Assembly (NCBI GenBank): GCA_017938925.1
Contig: JAGBAO010000013.1
Span: 413,037 to 477,036, forward strand
DNA length: 64,000 bases
Origin: Bacteroidales bacterium
Lineage (GTDB): Bacteria; Bacteroidota; Bacteroidia; Bacteroidales; UBA932
Direction: 5' to 3'
Shown here: one piece after another, positions 16,766-26,471 of the stretch
How the letters are laid out: the number at the start of each line of letters is the position of its first letter
Numbering within the stretch: position 1 is the stretch's first letter
Made by a program: the position numbers and the translations under genes
The notes under the pieces: generated by a model
What the model was told of the DNA's origin: nothing
The model's input: only the letters and a program-made list of their open reading frames with translations
Database searches by the model: none

Positions 16766-18423
16766 TTGTCTTTCCTGTTAGGGTTGAACTTCTTGTTCGG
16801 ATAAATGTTATAGTAGTAATCCAGACTTACCGGTTCATTGGTGAATCCTGCATTCTTTCCTTCCTTGGTCTTGCCCTCCTGTGAGAAAATGAGCGAATAA
16901 GGAATCCACAGGTCAAGATTCGGGTGATATAGCAGCCAATCCGGAAGTCTGCCTGTAAAACGGTTGAAGTTGATGGCAAAGAACTTCGTGTCAGGAAGAA
17001 CCTTCGGAAGGCCGACAAGTTCTTCCGGCAATGATGTACGGCCTGTCGCCAATGAATCCTTCAAATCCTCGAAAGTCCATTCTGGCAATCCTTCATATTC
17101 CATATCAGGAATCTCGCCCTGCAGATAGTTGACTGACAGTCTTAACGTATCCAGATTATTCCACTTCAGGATATCCTTGAATCTTCTCAGACCTTTGTCA
17201 TCAACGAAACCTCCGATATTCTCTCTGTTGTCATTGCTCAGATCATAGATGCTGTACCTCTGGTTGGCATTCAGGATGAGTGAATGCAACTTAGGAAAAT
17301 TCTCCTGGGTCAGTATTTCCGGAATAGTCTGAAAACAGTTCGAACTTAAATCAAGAAACTCCAGATTCTTAAGATTTACAAAATCCGGATGCAGGCTGGT
17401 GAGTCCATAGGCTCCGATCGTGAGGCGCTTAAGCTGAGTCAGCTTGGTGATATACTCGCCTGTATCAAGACTCTTCAGGAACTGATTCGCATTCGAATAG
17501 AATACAATTTCCTCTGCTGCAGTAAGATACTGCACTTCATACGGAAGAGGTTCCTTGGTGTTGAATATAAAGAACTGCACATACCTGACACGTCCCTTGT
17601 CCGGACCATCCTTCCACACTCTGACATTATTCCAATGTTCCATCTTCTCAGCAGTATTCCATTCCGTATACATATTGAGAGCACGACTGATTGCCAGCAC
17701 AGCCAGCGAATCACCCGCCGGTGTCCCTGCAGGAATCGGCTGAGCCCCTTTCTGGACAACATTGAGTGTATCATGACGTGCGATTTCAACCTGTTCCAAC
17801 GGTTTGAACTCAACCTTGGCAGCACGTTGGGTATCACGTGAATTAACCTTCCAGTCAAAATGCACCTTTACCTTACGAGGACGCACACCTCTGTCAAGCA
17901 CAAGTTCCGACTTCGTGAATGAAAGCCAGTTCTCCGAATCTGAAGGCAGTACAACATCAAAATCCACATTGGCCATGACCTCAATATCAAATGATCTTGA
18001 TTCATATCCGGCAAAATCCTCGATTTCCACTTCTGGATCATCTAGTACTATCTGATATTCAAATCCTTCCTGAGTAATCGAAAAGTCCTTCTTATCACCT
18101 GTCTTAAGATTCTGAATACGCACAGCACCTTTCCTCTCCACATTCACGATGGTAGAGTCAATACTGATATGGCACTCCTGCGTTCCTCGTCCGTTTGCGG
18201 GCGACACCATGATCCAAGGTGTTTCGGTCAAAGCGGCCCATTCTTCCTGGGCAGAGACCTTGATGGTCTTCTGGCCACCCTCCGGTCCTATCTTTATGTT
18301 TCCATCCTCAGTGCCAACTTCGACACCGAAAGCAATTTCTTCCTCCTGCTGGCACGCAGAGATAACCAGAAATGCAAGAACAACTGATACTATATTTATA
18401 TACTTCATTTCCATCCTCATCAT
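16762..18423 (-). CDS. BACON plus leucine-rich-repeat lipoprotein
   Basis: A 553-residue lipoprotein (lipobox ISAC, Cys near 24). The N-terminal half holds two BACON-like Ig modules (EEWAALTETPWIMVSPANGRGTQE, about 45-115, and NVDFDVVLPSDSENWLSF, about 150-230). The C-terminal half contains leucine-rich repeats (LKRLTIGAYGLTSLHPDFVN, LKNLEFLDLSSNCFQTIP, about 340-490). It is translationally coupled to the preceding LRR gene (TAATG) and overlaps the protease gene. BACON domains are binding or spacer modules on Bacteroidales surface proteins. LRRs suggest protein recognition, so this may capture substrate for the co-encoded subtilisin; that role is inferred. Confidence 0.82.
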   Translation of the reverse strand: MMRMEMKYINIVSVVLAFLVISACQQEEEIAFGVEVGTEDGNIKIGPEGGQKTIKVSAQEEWAALTETPWIMVSPANGRGTQECHISIDSTIVNVERKGAVRIQNLKTGDKKDFSITQEGFEYQIVLDDPEVEIEDFAGYESRSFDIEVMANVDFDVVLPSDSENWLSFTKSELVLDRGVRPRKVKVHFDWKVNSRDTQRAAKVEFKPLEQVEIARHDTLNVVQKGAQPIPAGTPAGDSLAVLAISRALNMYTEWNTAEKMEHWNNVRVWKDGPDKGRVRYVQFFIFNTKEPLPYEVQYLTAAEEIVFYSNANQFLKSLDTGEYITKLTQLKRLTIGAYGLTSLHPDFVNLKNLEFLDLSSNCFQTIPEILTQENFPKLHSLILNANQRYSIYDLSNDNRENIGGFVDDKGLRRFKDILKWNNLDTLRLSVNYLQGEIPDMEYEGLPEWTFEDLKDSLATGRTSLPEELVGLPKVLPDTKFFAINFNRFTGRLPDWLLYHPNLDLWIPYSLIFSQEGKTKEGKNAGFTNEPVSLDYYYNIYPNKKFNPNRKDK

Positions 18424-21044
18424 TAGTTCAACATCCAGTCACAGTTTCGTATATCCTGAGTCTTGTCATATATCAGATAGTATGCATTCTGCTGGGCTGC
18501 ATAACATATATCAGATGCGTCAAAGACAATATTCGGGTTATCACTGATATCAAGGTAATAGATAAGGGTCGAGATTGTATCCTCTATCTTTCCGAGATTG
18601 TTTGACCCGATGTAGAAACCTCTGAGTCCTCTATGGTTGAAAAGTCCTTCAGGCCAATCCGAAAGGCATCTTTCGCCCTTCTCATTCCTCTGTCCCCTTA
18701 TTGCAAAGACCGTCAGATACTGAGAATCGAGAGGTTCCCAAGGGAACTCTGAGAACTGGTTGTAAGACAGCTCGACCCCATAGAGGTACGGCATGTTTCC
18801 GGCATGCATATCCCTAGGCAGATCCTTCAGATCGTTATAGGAGAAGTCGAAAGACTGAAGATGAACGGCGTTCGGATAAGTGAAGCAGCTGTCCGGGAAT
18901 TCCTTCAGATTGCACCCTCTCATGTTGATATTCATGATCTTGGAGTCAGACTCCTTGAGCTGAATCGGATACACCTCAAGCGGAGGATTGTTTGCGAGCG
19001 TCAGAGTCTCGACGAACACACCCTTGAAGTCATCCGGAAATTTACTGATCTGATTATATGAGAAATCTATCGATACCGCAGCAAAGAGCGACTTCGCATC
19101 AAAGATATCCGGGAATTCAGTAAACTTGTTGTTTCTCACATTGAAGGTCTCCGCATCCTCTATATAACAGAACACGCCTTCCGAATTTACCGGGAATTCC
19201 GAAAGTCTGTTATTGTCGAGGTGGAGCTGGACAGGCTTGATGTCCTTACCCCAGGCTGTCTCGATCCTTTCAATCCTGTTGGACGAGAAGTTCATCAGTC
19301 CCAGTTTCTTCATATTTGTGATTTCTGCCGGAATGAGTTCCAGATTATTCTCATTGAAATAAAGAATCTGGATATTTTCCTTCGATGGCCCGGTTGCAAG
19401 GGCCTTGAAGCCCTTGAGAGCCTCTTCCGCACTCCACTGTCTGTTGTTAGCCAGATTCAAGGTGATAAGATTCGGCATCTGAGCAATCTCCATCGGGAAC
19501 TCCTTCATCATAGGACAGTTGTATATCTCGACATCTGTGCAGGAAACCAGATTGCTTACAGTTGCAGGTATCTTTTCCAGCTTGCCGTTGGCGATGAAGA
19601 GCTGGACAAGATTCACAAGATTTCCGATCTCATCAGGAAGCTTGGTCAATCCGTTGTTGATCTTTCCCGAGATCATATCCATCGGCTTTACCTTCATACT
19701 TCCCGTTCCCTTTTCTATAATCTGATCTTCAGTCATGCTGTTGTACATCTCGACCTCAGGAATCGTCTTTCCTCTCTCAGCAAATGCACGGGCCACAGGC
19801 TCTGCCATTTGAGTCGGAGGATTGAGCCTTTTCATGAAGGCTTTATGGATATCCATACGGTTCCTTCCGCTGAGACCAGGCGTAGCAAGCGGATCTACTC
19901 CGATAAGATTGATGTCATTATGGTTTCCAAGATAGAGTTCCACAAGCTCGGTCAGCTGACCTATGGCAGGAGAAAGCTCTCCATAAAAGCCGAAATCACT
20001 GAGATTTATCAGAGCCACACGACCATTCGCATGCAGCTGGACACCAGGCTGGTCACCCCAAAGGTCAGGATCCTTGTTGAAATCCCAGTTGGCACCATCA
20101 GGAAAATTTTCTCCAACATAATACCAATCCTCTCCATGAAGTGACTTCCATATCTCATACAGAGCATAGTAATCCTTCATATACTCATCCGACTCATGGA
20201 GTTTCACTGGGACATCGACATCTGTGGTGACATTGTCTGAGACTTCGAAGACCGCATCCACATCAGAGGATGTTTCCAGAATCTTCTTGCCTTCGTCATA
20301 GACTATATATGACACGATATTGTAGGTTCCGGCAGTCAGTGTCAGAAGAGTGTCGCACTCCATTGACGAGGTCTGATACCCGTCCTCAACTCCATCATCG
20401 GTAAAGTGAATCGAGAAGTCAGCAGGAAGCATTGTAAAATCATATGTGGTATTATCCTTTCTTACCGAAAGGGACACATACTTGATCTCGTCAAATGTGT
20501 ACTCCTCATCTGCTGCTTTGGTCTTGGGAGTCTCACTGAAATCTGACATATCCTTCACCAGCGAGAAGCGGACCGTTCCACGTTCCACTGCCGTAGCTAG
20601 CAGGTCATGGACAGCCAGACCTCCTGCCACGACCTCGAAGGAGGCATACTCGTCTGAAGGAATCGACTCATAAAGAGGCTCGTCTTTGCTGTCAAACAAA
20701 GTGAACATGGCCACTTCATATTTTCCTGCAAGGAGCTTGAGTTTGTCACTCCTCAGACCATATTCAGCAGTTTCCTTGCCTGACGCGTTCATGACAAGTG
20801 TGGTGGATATGTCCTTTTCATCGTATCTCATAGTGACCTTCAGTTTGGACACATCACTGAGGAAATCCAACTTATCTGTCACTGCCTTCGTCGAAAGATA
20901 GGAAGCCTCCTTATAAAGCTTGAACTGGACATGGCCATAGTCCTTATCCGTATAGTCTGGCTCCACAACATTCGAACAGCCGGCAGACAACATCATAGCA
21001 ACAAATGCCAGCGGTAATAATATCCTATATAATGAAATCTTCAT
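18423..21044 (-). CDS. DUF4493-like plus leucine-rich-repeat surface lipoprotein
   Basis: An 873-residue lipoprotein (lipobox SAGC, Cys23). Residues about 35-270 form beta-rich modules of the DUF4493 kind, with the motif of a Y-V-A run after LLAGKYEVAMFTLFDSKDEPLY. From about 310 the protein is an LRR array of roughly a dozen to fifteen repeats, recognisable as LVELYLGNHNDI, LVQLFIANGKLEKIPATVSN, LGLMNFSSNRIERI and LYGVELSYNQFSEFP. It is the larger of two neighbouring LRR lipoproteins and is followed directly by the second. An extracellular protein-binding role is likely from the fold; the partner is unknown. Confidence 0.82.
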   Translation of the reverse strand: MKISLYRILLPLAFVAMMLSAGCSNVVEPDYTDKDYGHVQFKLYKEASYLSTKAVTDKLDFLSDVSKLKVTMRYDEKDISTTLVMNASGKETAEYGLRSDKLKLLAGKYEVAMFTLFDSKDEPLYESIPSDEYASFEVVAGGLAVHDLLATAVERGTVRFSLVKDMSDFSETPKTKAADEEYTFDEIKYVSLSVRKDNTTYDFTMLPADFSIHFTDDGVEDGYQTSSMECDTLLTLTAGTYNIVSYIVYDEGKKILETSSDVDAVFEVSDNVTTDVDVPVKLHESDEYMKDYYALYEIWKSLHGEDWYYVGENFPDGANWDFNKDPDLWGDQPGVQLHANGRVALINLSDFGFYGELSPAIGQLTELVELYLGNHNDINLIGVDPLATPGLSGRNRMDIHKAFMKRLNPPTQMAEPVARAFAERGKTIPEVEMYNSMTEDQIIEKGTGSMKVKPMDMISGKINNGLTKLPDEIGNLVNLVQLFIANGKLEKIPATVSNLVSCTDVEIYNCPMMKEFPMEIAQMPNLITLNLANNRQWSAEEALKGFKALATGPSKENIQILYFNENNLELIPAEITNMKKLGLMNFSSNRIERIETAWGKDIKPVQLHLDNNRLSEFPVNSEGVFCYIEDAETFNVRNNKFTEFPDIFDAKSLFAAVSIDFSYNQISKFPDDFKGVFVETLTLANNPPLEVYPIQLKESDSKIMNINMRGCNLKEFPDSCFTYPNAVHLQSFDFSYNDLKDLPRDMHAGNMPYLYGVELSYNQFSEFPWEPLDSQYLTVFAIRGQRNEKGERCLSDWPEGLFNHRGLRGFYIGSNNLGKIEDTISTLIYYLDISDNPNIVFDASDICYAAQQNAYYLIYDKTQDIRNCDWMLN

Positions 21045-21068
21045 ATTGAAAAATTATCTTTTCTGATT

Positions 21069-24014
21069 TTATTCCTGTTCCATGCGGCAGAAGACCACCA
21101 AAGTCGGATCCTGGGCAGCCATTGTCTTATGGAAAGCGATCTTGAGGCCTCCATTATTTTCAATCTGCTCCCTTTTGTCATAGACATCGCCCGTCATTCT
21201 GACAGTTACCTTATCCTTGGCTGACGTCATCATGCCTGAGGTATTTGCATATGTCTTGTCATCCACAGAAACATAGTCACTATATGACGGTAAGTAGACA
21301 AACCACTGCCTTACCGCCTCCGGTAACTTGATTTCTGCTGCAACATCAGCAGAAGCATATTCCAGAATGATTATAGGACAACCGTACTCATCATACTGCT
21401 CATAATAAGGACCTGCCTTGCACCTGTACACAGTCGCACCTATAACCTCAGATGTCAGATATGAATTATCTATGTCGAATACATTGCCATACTCATCCTC
21501 AAGGTCGGTAGTCTGAGTGCCGTCATCTCCTCTTTGAGTTACCTGAACAGTTATTGTCTTGGCGTCTGAACTTATTGTGACAACTGCAGTCCTTGATGTC
21601 ACAGCACCGTTCTTCATAACCCTGATCTCAAGTTCCTTTTCGCCCTTGCCATCTCCTGGAGTCACAGTACACCAAGACTCGCTGCTCGTGGCAGTCCATT
21701 CGAGGTTCGATGTCAGCTTCAATCTCTTACCACTTGCAAAGAAGCCGAATTCCAGAGACGTCTGGTCGACTTCCAGGACCTCATCCACCTTCTGGGATAT
21801 CTTTATTTCACGGCTCAATGTCTCAGTCCTGACTGTCACCACAGCTTCACGTGGGGCGTCAGCAACCTCCACTGAAACTGTCACCTCACCATTGTTTTCT
21901 CCAGCAGCCGGGCTTACCTTGCACCAGTCCTGACTGCTTTCCACCGTCCACTCCACATTGGATGTGACTGCAAACGTCTTTGTCAGGGTCTCCGGTGTGA
22001 AAACAATTGTTTCAGTATCAAGTTCCAGCACAGGGTCAGGTGTCAGCTGGAACGGCGAGACACACTCGACAATGGCAAGAACCTCCTTAGAGGTTTCACC
22101 GTCCCCGGTTGTCTCCTTATAGAACACGACATATCCGACAGATGGCTCATCATACGGAAGTTCGATGTCATCATACATACCTACGGAACCCGAATCATTC
22201 GATTCCGAAATGCTGATGAATTTCAACCAGAAGTCAGGATCTTCAGACTTGTCGATGAATTCTCCGCTGTCATTCCTGGCAAATATCGAGAAGGACGAAT
22301 ACGGCTCTGACATCGACATGAAGGCATCATCACGGCTGTAAGGACTTTCATATGTCAGTACATACACATGGTCAGTCTCCCCCAATGATGACAGTTCGTT
22401 CTTCTTTTCAGCTGACGCGACCTCAAAAGTATGGGCATACTCTGGATCCTGCACCTCTGGTATAGTGATGAAAGAATAGTGTTTCTGAGATATAGGTGTA
22501 GACCACTGCACATAATCATCCTTCACCTGGGCATTTTCCGTAAACATGTCTGCCGTCTTGGCTGTAATGCTTGGAGGAAGAACGAAAAGAACAGCATGTC
22601 TGTCTTCACCTTCCACTCCATCCTCATAATTATCCTTCACATTGAATGACATCGTCCTTTCCTGAATCACATCGGCGCCAGAAGCCGTATTCCAGTTAGA
22701 AAGCGACCATTCGAACCAGTCAGGGTTTTCCTTTCCGACCTTGTTTCCCGTGGTCTCGACAGCAACTACACGCACACCCTTGACTCCGGTCAGATGTGCT
22801 GCCACCTGAGCTTCAACAAACCCTGTTGCAGTCTTGATCTTACCACGGTTATTGAAATCCAATGCGGTCATGCCCATATCGATGGAGAAAGTCATGATAT
22901 CCTTACAACCTGGAATATTTACCGTAATCACATAGAACTCCACACCATCCTTCTTGAATATAATCTTACCGGCAGCATCTTCAAGTGGATATTCCGAAGG
23001 TACCCCCTTGAGAGTGAAGGATATTTCTCCTGAGGTCTTGTCGGGAAGTTCCACATCCAGCCATTCAGGCAGATCAAGAGTCCAGTTGCATTTTGACCTT
23101 ACCTTGACAGGCATTCTGAAATCGCTTCCCATCCAAGCAACACTCACTTCCTTCACCGGAGAATCGGTCCAGACGTATTCGCCACCTTCTCCATATTCAA
23201 ATTCACCTTCATCAAGTATCGCAGAATATACCTCGACGCCTCTGCATGACGGAACGTTCAATACCAATTCAATTAATTCCGCCTCACCGGAAGTGAATCT
23301 AATCATCCCGGAATCATTATCCAAAGATTCACCGGTGATAACAATATCCATAATGCCGACCGTAGATTCAGGCACATTCATCTGAGCGAACTCCGGAAGT
23401 TCCGCATTCCACTCACAGTTAGAGATCACTCTCACCGGTATTCTGAAATCAGCATCATCCTCAGACCAGATAAGCCTCAAAGATGTCGCGACCTCATCAG
23501 AATAGACGTAGGAGACTCCGTCATCAGCCATCACGAAAGATCCGTCAGCATCTGTCTTGGCCGCATAGACTTCCAGGGACTTTTCTTTTGCCGGAAGCAT
23601 GTACTTGGCGATGACTGCCGATGAATCACCCATCTCCAGAGTCACCTCACAGGAATAGTTCTTATCAAATTCCGCATTTTCAGTCACTCCTATATGCACC
23701 GTTACAGGATCCTCTGAGGCCTTTCCAGACAGTTCTGTCACCTTGAATGATTCATCGTTTATCCAGAACCACTGCCTTATCTTCGAAGGAATCGATACTG
23801 TCCAATCAAGATTAGGGGTAAACACCAGTTCAAGAGTCGAACCTGGTTCGACCTCATAATCTTCTACAAGATCTGGGAACACCGGAACCACATTCTGGAT
23901 TCCATCCTGCCCGTTATCACCGTCCGCATTCAATTTGCTGTCGTCATCACACGACATCGTCAGTGCTGAAACTGCCAGGACAGCCATAAGTCTACAAATA
24001 TTATTTGTCTTCAT
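21069..24014 (-). CDS. Multi-domain BACON-repeat lipoprotein (DUF5003-like)
   Basis: A 981-residue lipoprotein (lipobox TMSC, Cys near 22) built of successive Ig-like modules. Two to three related N-terminal units carry a W-(S/M)-D-D-F-R-(I/M)-P-V pattern ending in C-x-W-x-x-x-L-P-E. A central region of about 250 residues resembles DUF5003. Two clear BACON domains follow (SNVEWTVESSQDWCKVSPAAG and SNLEWTATSSESWCTVTPGDG, about 690-860), then a C-terminal module. The ATG at 24014 is chosen over an in-frame TTG two codons upstream. It likely acts as an extended surface scaffold or binding protein of the SusCD system. Confidence 0.8.
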   Translation of the reverse strand: MKTNNICRLMAVLAVSALTMSCDDDSKLNADGDNGQDGIQNVVPVFPDLVEDYEVEPGSTLELVFTPNLDWTVSIPSKIRQWFWINDESFKVTELSGKASEDPVTVHIGVTENAEFDKNYSCEVTLEMGDSSAVIAKYMLPAKEKSLEVYAAKTDADGSFVMADDGVSYVYSDEVATSLRLIWSEDDADFRIPVRVISNCEWNAELPEFAQMNVPESTVGIMDIVITGESLDNDSGMIRFTSGEAELIELVLNVPSCRGVEVYSAILDEGEFEYGEGGEYVWTDSPVKEVSVAWMGSDFRMPVKVRSKCNWTLDLPEWLDVELPDKTSGEISFTLKGVPSEYPLEDAAGKIIFKKDGVEFYVITVNIPGCKDIMTFSIDMGMTALDFNNRGKIKTATGFVEAQVAAHLTGVKGVRVVAVETTGNKVGKENPDWFEWSLSNWNTASGADVIQERTMSFNVKDNYEDGVEGEDRHAVLFVLPPSITAKTADMFTENAQVKDDYVQWSTPISQKHYSFITIPEVQDPEYAHTFEVASAEKKNELSSLGETDHVYVLTYESPYSRDDAFMSMSEPYSSFSIFARNDSGEFIDKSEDPDFWLKFISISESNDSGSVGMYDDIELPYDEPSVGYVVFYKETTGDGETSKEVLAIVECVSPFQLTPDPVLELDTETIVFTPETLTKTFAVTSNVEWTVESSQDWCKVSPAAGENNGEVTVSVEVADAPREAVVTVRTETLSREIKISQKVDEVLEVDQTSLEFGFFASGKRLKLTSNLEWTATSSESWCTVTPGDGKGEKELEIRVMKNGAVTSRTAVVTISSDAKTITVQVTQRGDDGTQTTDLEDEYGNVFDIDNSYLTSEVIGATVYRCKAGPYYEQYDEYGCPIIILEYASADVAAEIKLPEAVRQWFVYLPSYSDYVSVDDKTYANTSGMMTSAKDKVTVRMTGDVYDKREQIENNGGLKIAFHKTMAAQDPTLVVFCRMEQE

Positions 24015-24033
24015 AATCAAGATATTTCAGGTT

Positions 24034-24939
24034 CTACATTCCTTCTTCCTTTCTCAGGCGCTCGGCCTCTTCATCGGAGATCCACTCCATTATGTTATAG
24101 AAGTGTCCCACCGTGCCGACAGGCTCACCAAGGTTCTCCACGTACATTTCCGTCCAGATGTAGAGGTAGTTGCCACATGGATAGAAGATCGAATCATAAA
24201 GCGAGCTGCCTGCGACAAGAATCTTGTCGTCTCCGTGAGCGATACCGAAGAACGATCCCTCGTCGCTGGCCACCTGACCCTGCTCCATTGTAACGAAAGG
24301 TTTCATGATATCCTCCGTATTGAAGGTCATGGTCACGTCATAACCGTCGTTTATCCAATTGCGGCATATGATCATGTTCTCCTCAGTAGGATGCTTCTCA
24401 GTATAGACAAGACGCTGGTACATTCCTGTAACGCTGTACTGATACAGGAACATGGAGGTCAGGACGCAGTATCCTGTAAAGCTGTTTATGTCAAAAGGAC
24501 AGCTCTTCATCAGGACGGCCTTAGCCTGCTTTCCGTAAAGCGGCATTTCCAGTTCGTCAGCCATGACAAGCTGGAGGGTGAAACCGAGAGAGTCTGTCGC
24601 CTCGATATTGTCATAGTAGCCATGCACCAGGACATCAGCTCGGTTCTCTCCCGCCTTGATGGTTATGGTGTTGGATTTCAAGCGATAATGCAGGTTCTCA
24701 ACCGCATTGCTGCCCTTGTCGATGATCTCGACTCCGAAGGTCCTGTCATAGTCCTTCACCACCGTCGAAACCACAGGGATGTTGAAATATTCGACATCCT
24801 TCTGGACCGGATAGGTTGCAAGGGTGTCGGCAAACATGACATATTCAGCATCTGAATAAGTCACATATCTCTCCTTGCAGCTGCAGAGGGCTGCCGCTGA
24901 CAGAAGAGCGAGTGTCATATATCTTATAATCTGCTTCAT
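24034..24939 (-). CDS. DUF4984-like surface lipoprotein
   Basis: A 301-residue lipoprotein (lipobox LCSC, Cys20). The first half is a Calx-beta/DUF4843-like sandwich (YVMFADTLATYPVQKDVEYF to VLVHGYYDN, about 30-125). The second half matches the Bacteroidales DUF4984 pattern (CPFDINSFTGYCVLTS, TEENMIICRNWINDGYDV, GHFYNIMEWISDEEAERLR). It lies 11 bp after the SusD gene, the position usually held by surface glycan- or protein-binding proteins in Sus-like loci. The family recurs beside SusCD pairs. Its ligand is not known. Confidence 0.78.
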   Translation of the reverse strand: MKQIIRYMTLALLSAAALCSCKERYVTYSDAEYVMFADTLATYPVQKDVEYFNIPVVSTVVKDYDRTFGVEIIDKGSNAVENLHYRLKSNTITIKAGENRADVLVHGYYDNIEATDSLGFTLQLVMADELEMPLYGKQAKAVLMKSCPFDINSFTGYCVLTSMFLYQYSVTGMYQRLVYTEKHPTEENMIICRNWINDGYDVTMTFNTEDIMKPFVTMEQGQVASDEGSFFGIAHGDDKILVAGSSLYDSIFYPCGNYLYIWTEMYVENLGEPVGTVGHFYNIMEWISDEEAERLRKEEGM

Positions 24940-24950
24940 ATATCGTGTCT

Positions 24951-26471
24951 TTATCGGTTACTTTCATTTGGCTGGATCTGTGAGCCCGGGGCCACAATAT
25001 CCTGATTTGGAATCGGCCAGACGAACAGAGGGTTGCCGGCCTCGATCTTGAGCGAACTTCCCTCCTCCTGGGTGTGAGCCTGAGGGGTCCTCTCGAATCC
25101 CATTCCCCAGCGCTTGAGGTCGTGGAGACGGAAGCCCTCCATGAAGAGTTCCTTCACACGCTCATCAGAAATGGTCTGCTTCCAGTTTGACGCATTCACG
25201 GAGAGCGAACCTCCTGCAGTGTGACGGGTTTCGCTGAGGGTGCTCAGGTCTGCAGAAGCTGCGGCAAAATCTCCCTTCTCGCAATAAGCCTCCGCACGGA
25301 TGAGGTACTGCTCTGCAAGTCTCAGAGGCTTAGGCATGTTCACATGGTAGATCATGCTGGAGACAAGCACCTCATTTCCATAGTATTTCACAAGCAGAGG
25401 CCAGGTCAGTCCATGGGCATAACCGGTCTGGAGATTTGCGAAATACGAGTTATAGCGACCGTCTCCCGATGCATAGAGGTCGAGAGCCCACTGAGCCGGA
25501 ACATAGTCCGGATAATAGTAGGTGAAGTCGTTGGAGAAGTTCAGGAAGACCGAACCCTGTGCACCGCCGTATGAAGTGGTAGTATATCCTATCCTCCAGA
25601 TGTTCTCGTACGAGGTGTCGTTGGTCCAGAGATAGTTAAGATAAGTCTGGGTGCTGGTCACATAGCTTCTTGCAGTGGCGAGCTGGAAGGCATCCGAGGT
25701 GATGAGCTTCGTGGAGTGCTCCACTGCTGCATCCCAGTCCTGCATGTAGAGGGCTACCCTCGCATGGATTGCATGGGCGGCTGCATTGGTGAAATAGGCG
25801 GCATCGAAATAGTCGTTCTCCTCATCCAGAAGTTCCTCAGCCTTCTTCAGGTCACCGATGACGAAATCATAGGAAGCCTTGAGGGTTGCACGTGTCTGTG
25901 GCTTGTCTCCAAAATAGGAGTCCGCCAGCACAAGACCAAGTTCGCTTTCGGCTGTTGCCGGATCATACGCCTTGCAGAAACACTTCAGAAGTTCGGAATA
26001 TGCAAGAGCCCTTGCACAATACACCTCGCCTGTGTAGAAATCAAGGTACTTTATCTGCTCGTCGTCGGTCAGACGGGCCCTGAGAGCCTCCACCTTGTCA
26101 AGATAGTAGTTGCAACGGCCGATAACGGTGTAAAGGGATGCATATATGGCCTCGATCTCTGCATTTGTCGAACGTATGTCCCAGAGCCAGTGGGTTCCGA
26201 AGGTGTTCGAGTTACCCTGAACCGCATATACGAGGTCAGACTGGATGTCCGGACAGAGAGTGAGATACCCGCTGTACAGGGAGCTGCTCATATATGCCGT
26301 ATAAATGCCAGTGAGCGTCTGCTCGGCATCGGCAAAGGTCTGCATTCCCTCCTCCTCGAGGATATAGTCTCCCGGAAGTTTCTCAAGGCAGGAATTCAGA
26401 CTGAAGACAACCGCGATCACGGCAGCCGTCCTCGATAATATATAATGTATATTCTTCATCATAGCTTTCAT
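24951..26471 (-). CDS. SusD/RagB family nutrient-binding lipoprotein
   Basis: A 506-residue lipoprotein (lipobox LNSC, Cys near 28). The SusD-like N-terminal domain (YLDKVEALRARLTDDEQIKYL and TGEVYCARALAYSELLKCF) forms TPR-like helices. The RagB/SusD domain follows (LRLAEQYLIRAEAYCEKGDFAAASADLSTL and ERVKELFMEGFRLHDLKRW, typical near the end). It forms the lid of the SusC transporter and captures ligand at the cell surface. The ATG overlaps the TAA of the SusC gene (TAATG), so the two are coupled. The neighbouring protease points to peptides rather than glycans, as in RagAB of Porphyromonas; that is inference. Confidence 0.94.
   Translation of the reverse strand: MKAMMKNIHYILSRTAAVIAVVFSLNSCLEKLPGDYILEEEGMQTFADAEQTLTGIYTAYMSSSLYSGYLTLCPDIQSDLVYAVQGNSNTFGTHWLWDIRSTNAEIEAIYASLYTVIGRCNYYLDKVEALRARLTDDEQIKYLDFYTGEVYCARALAYSELLKCFCKAYDPATAESELGLVLADSYFGDKPQTRATLKASYDFVIGDLKKAEELLDEENDYFDAAYFTNAAAHAIHARVALYMQDWDAAVEHSTKLITSDAFQLATARSYVTSTQTYLNYLWTNDTSYENIWRIGYTTTSYGGAQGSVFLNFSNDFTYYYPDYVPAQWALDLYASGDGRYNSYFANLQTGYAHGLTWPLLVKYYGNEVLVSSMIYHVNMPKPLRLAEQYLIRAEAYCEKGDFAAASADLSTLSETRHTAGGSLSVNASNWKQTISDERVKELFMEGFRLHDLKRWGMGFERTPQAHTQEEGSSLKIEAGNPLFVWPIPNQDIVAPGSQIQPNESNR

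Noticed and set aside
23935-24855. Open frame of 306 codons on the plus strand
   Set aside because: It is antisense to the DUF4984-like lipoprotein gene, which has a lipobox and family motifs and sits in a tight operon.
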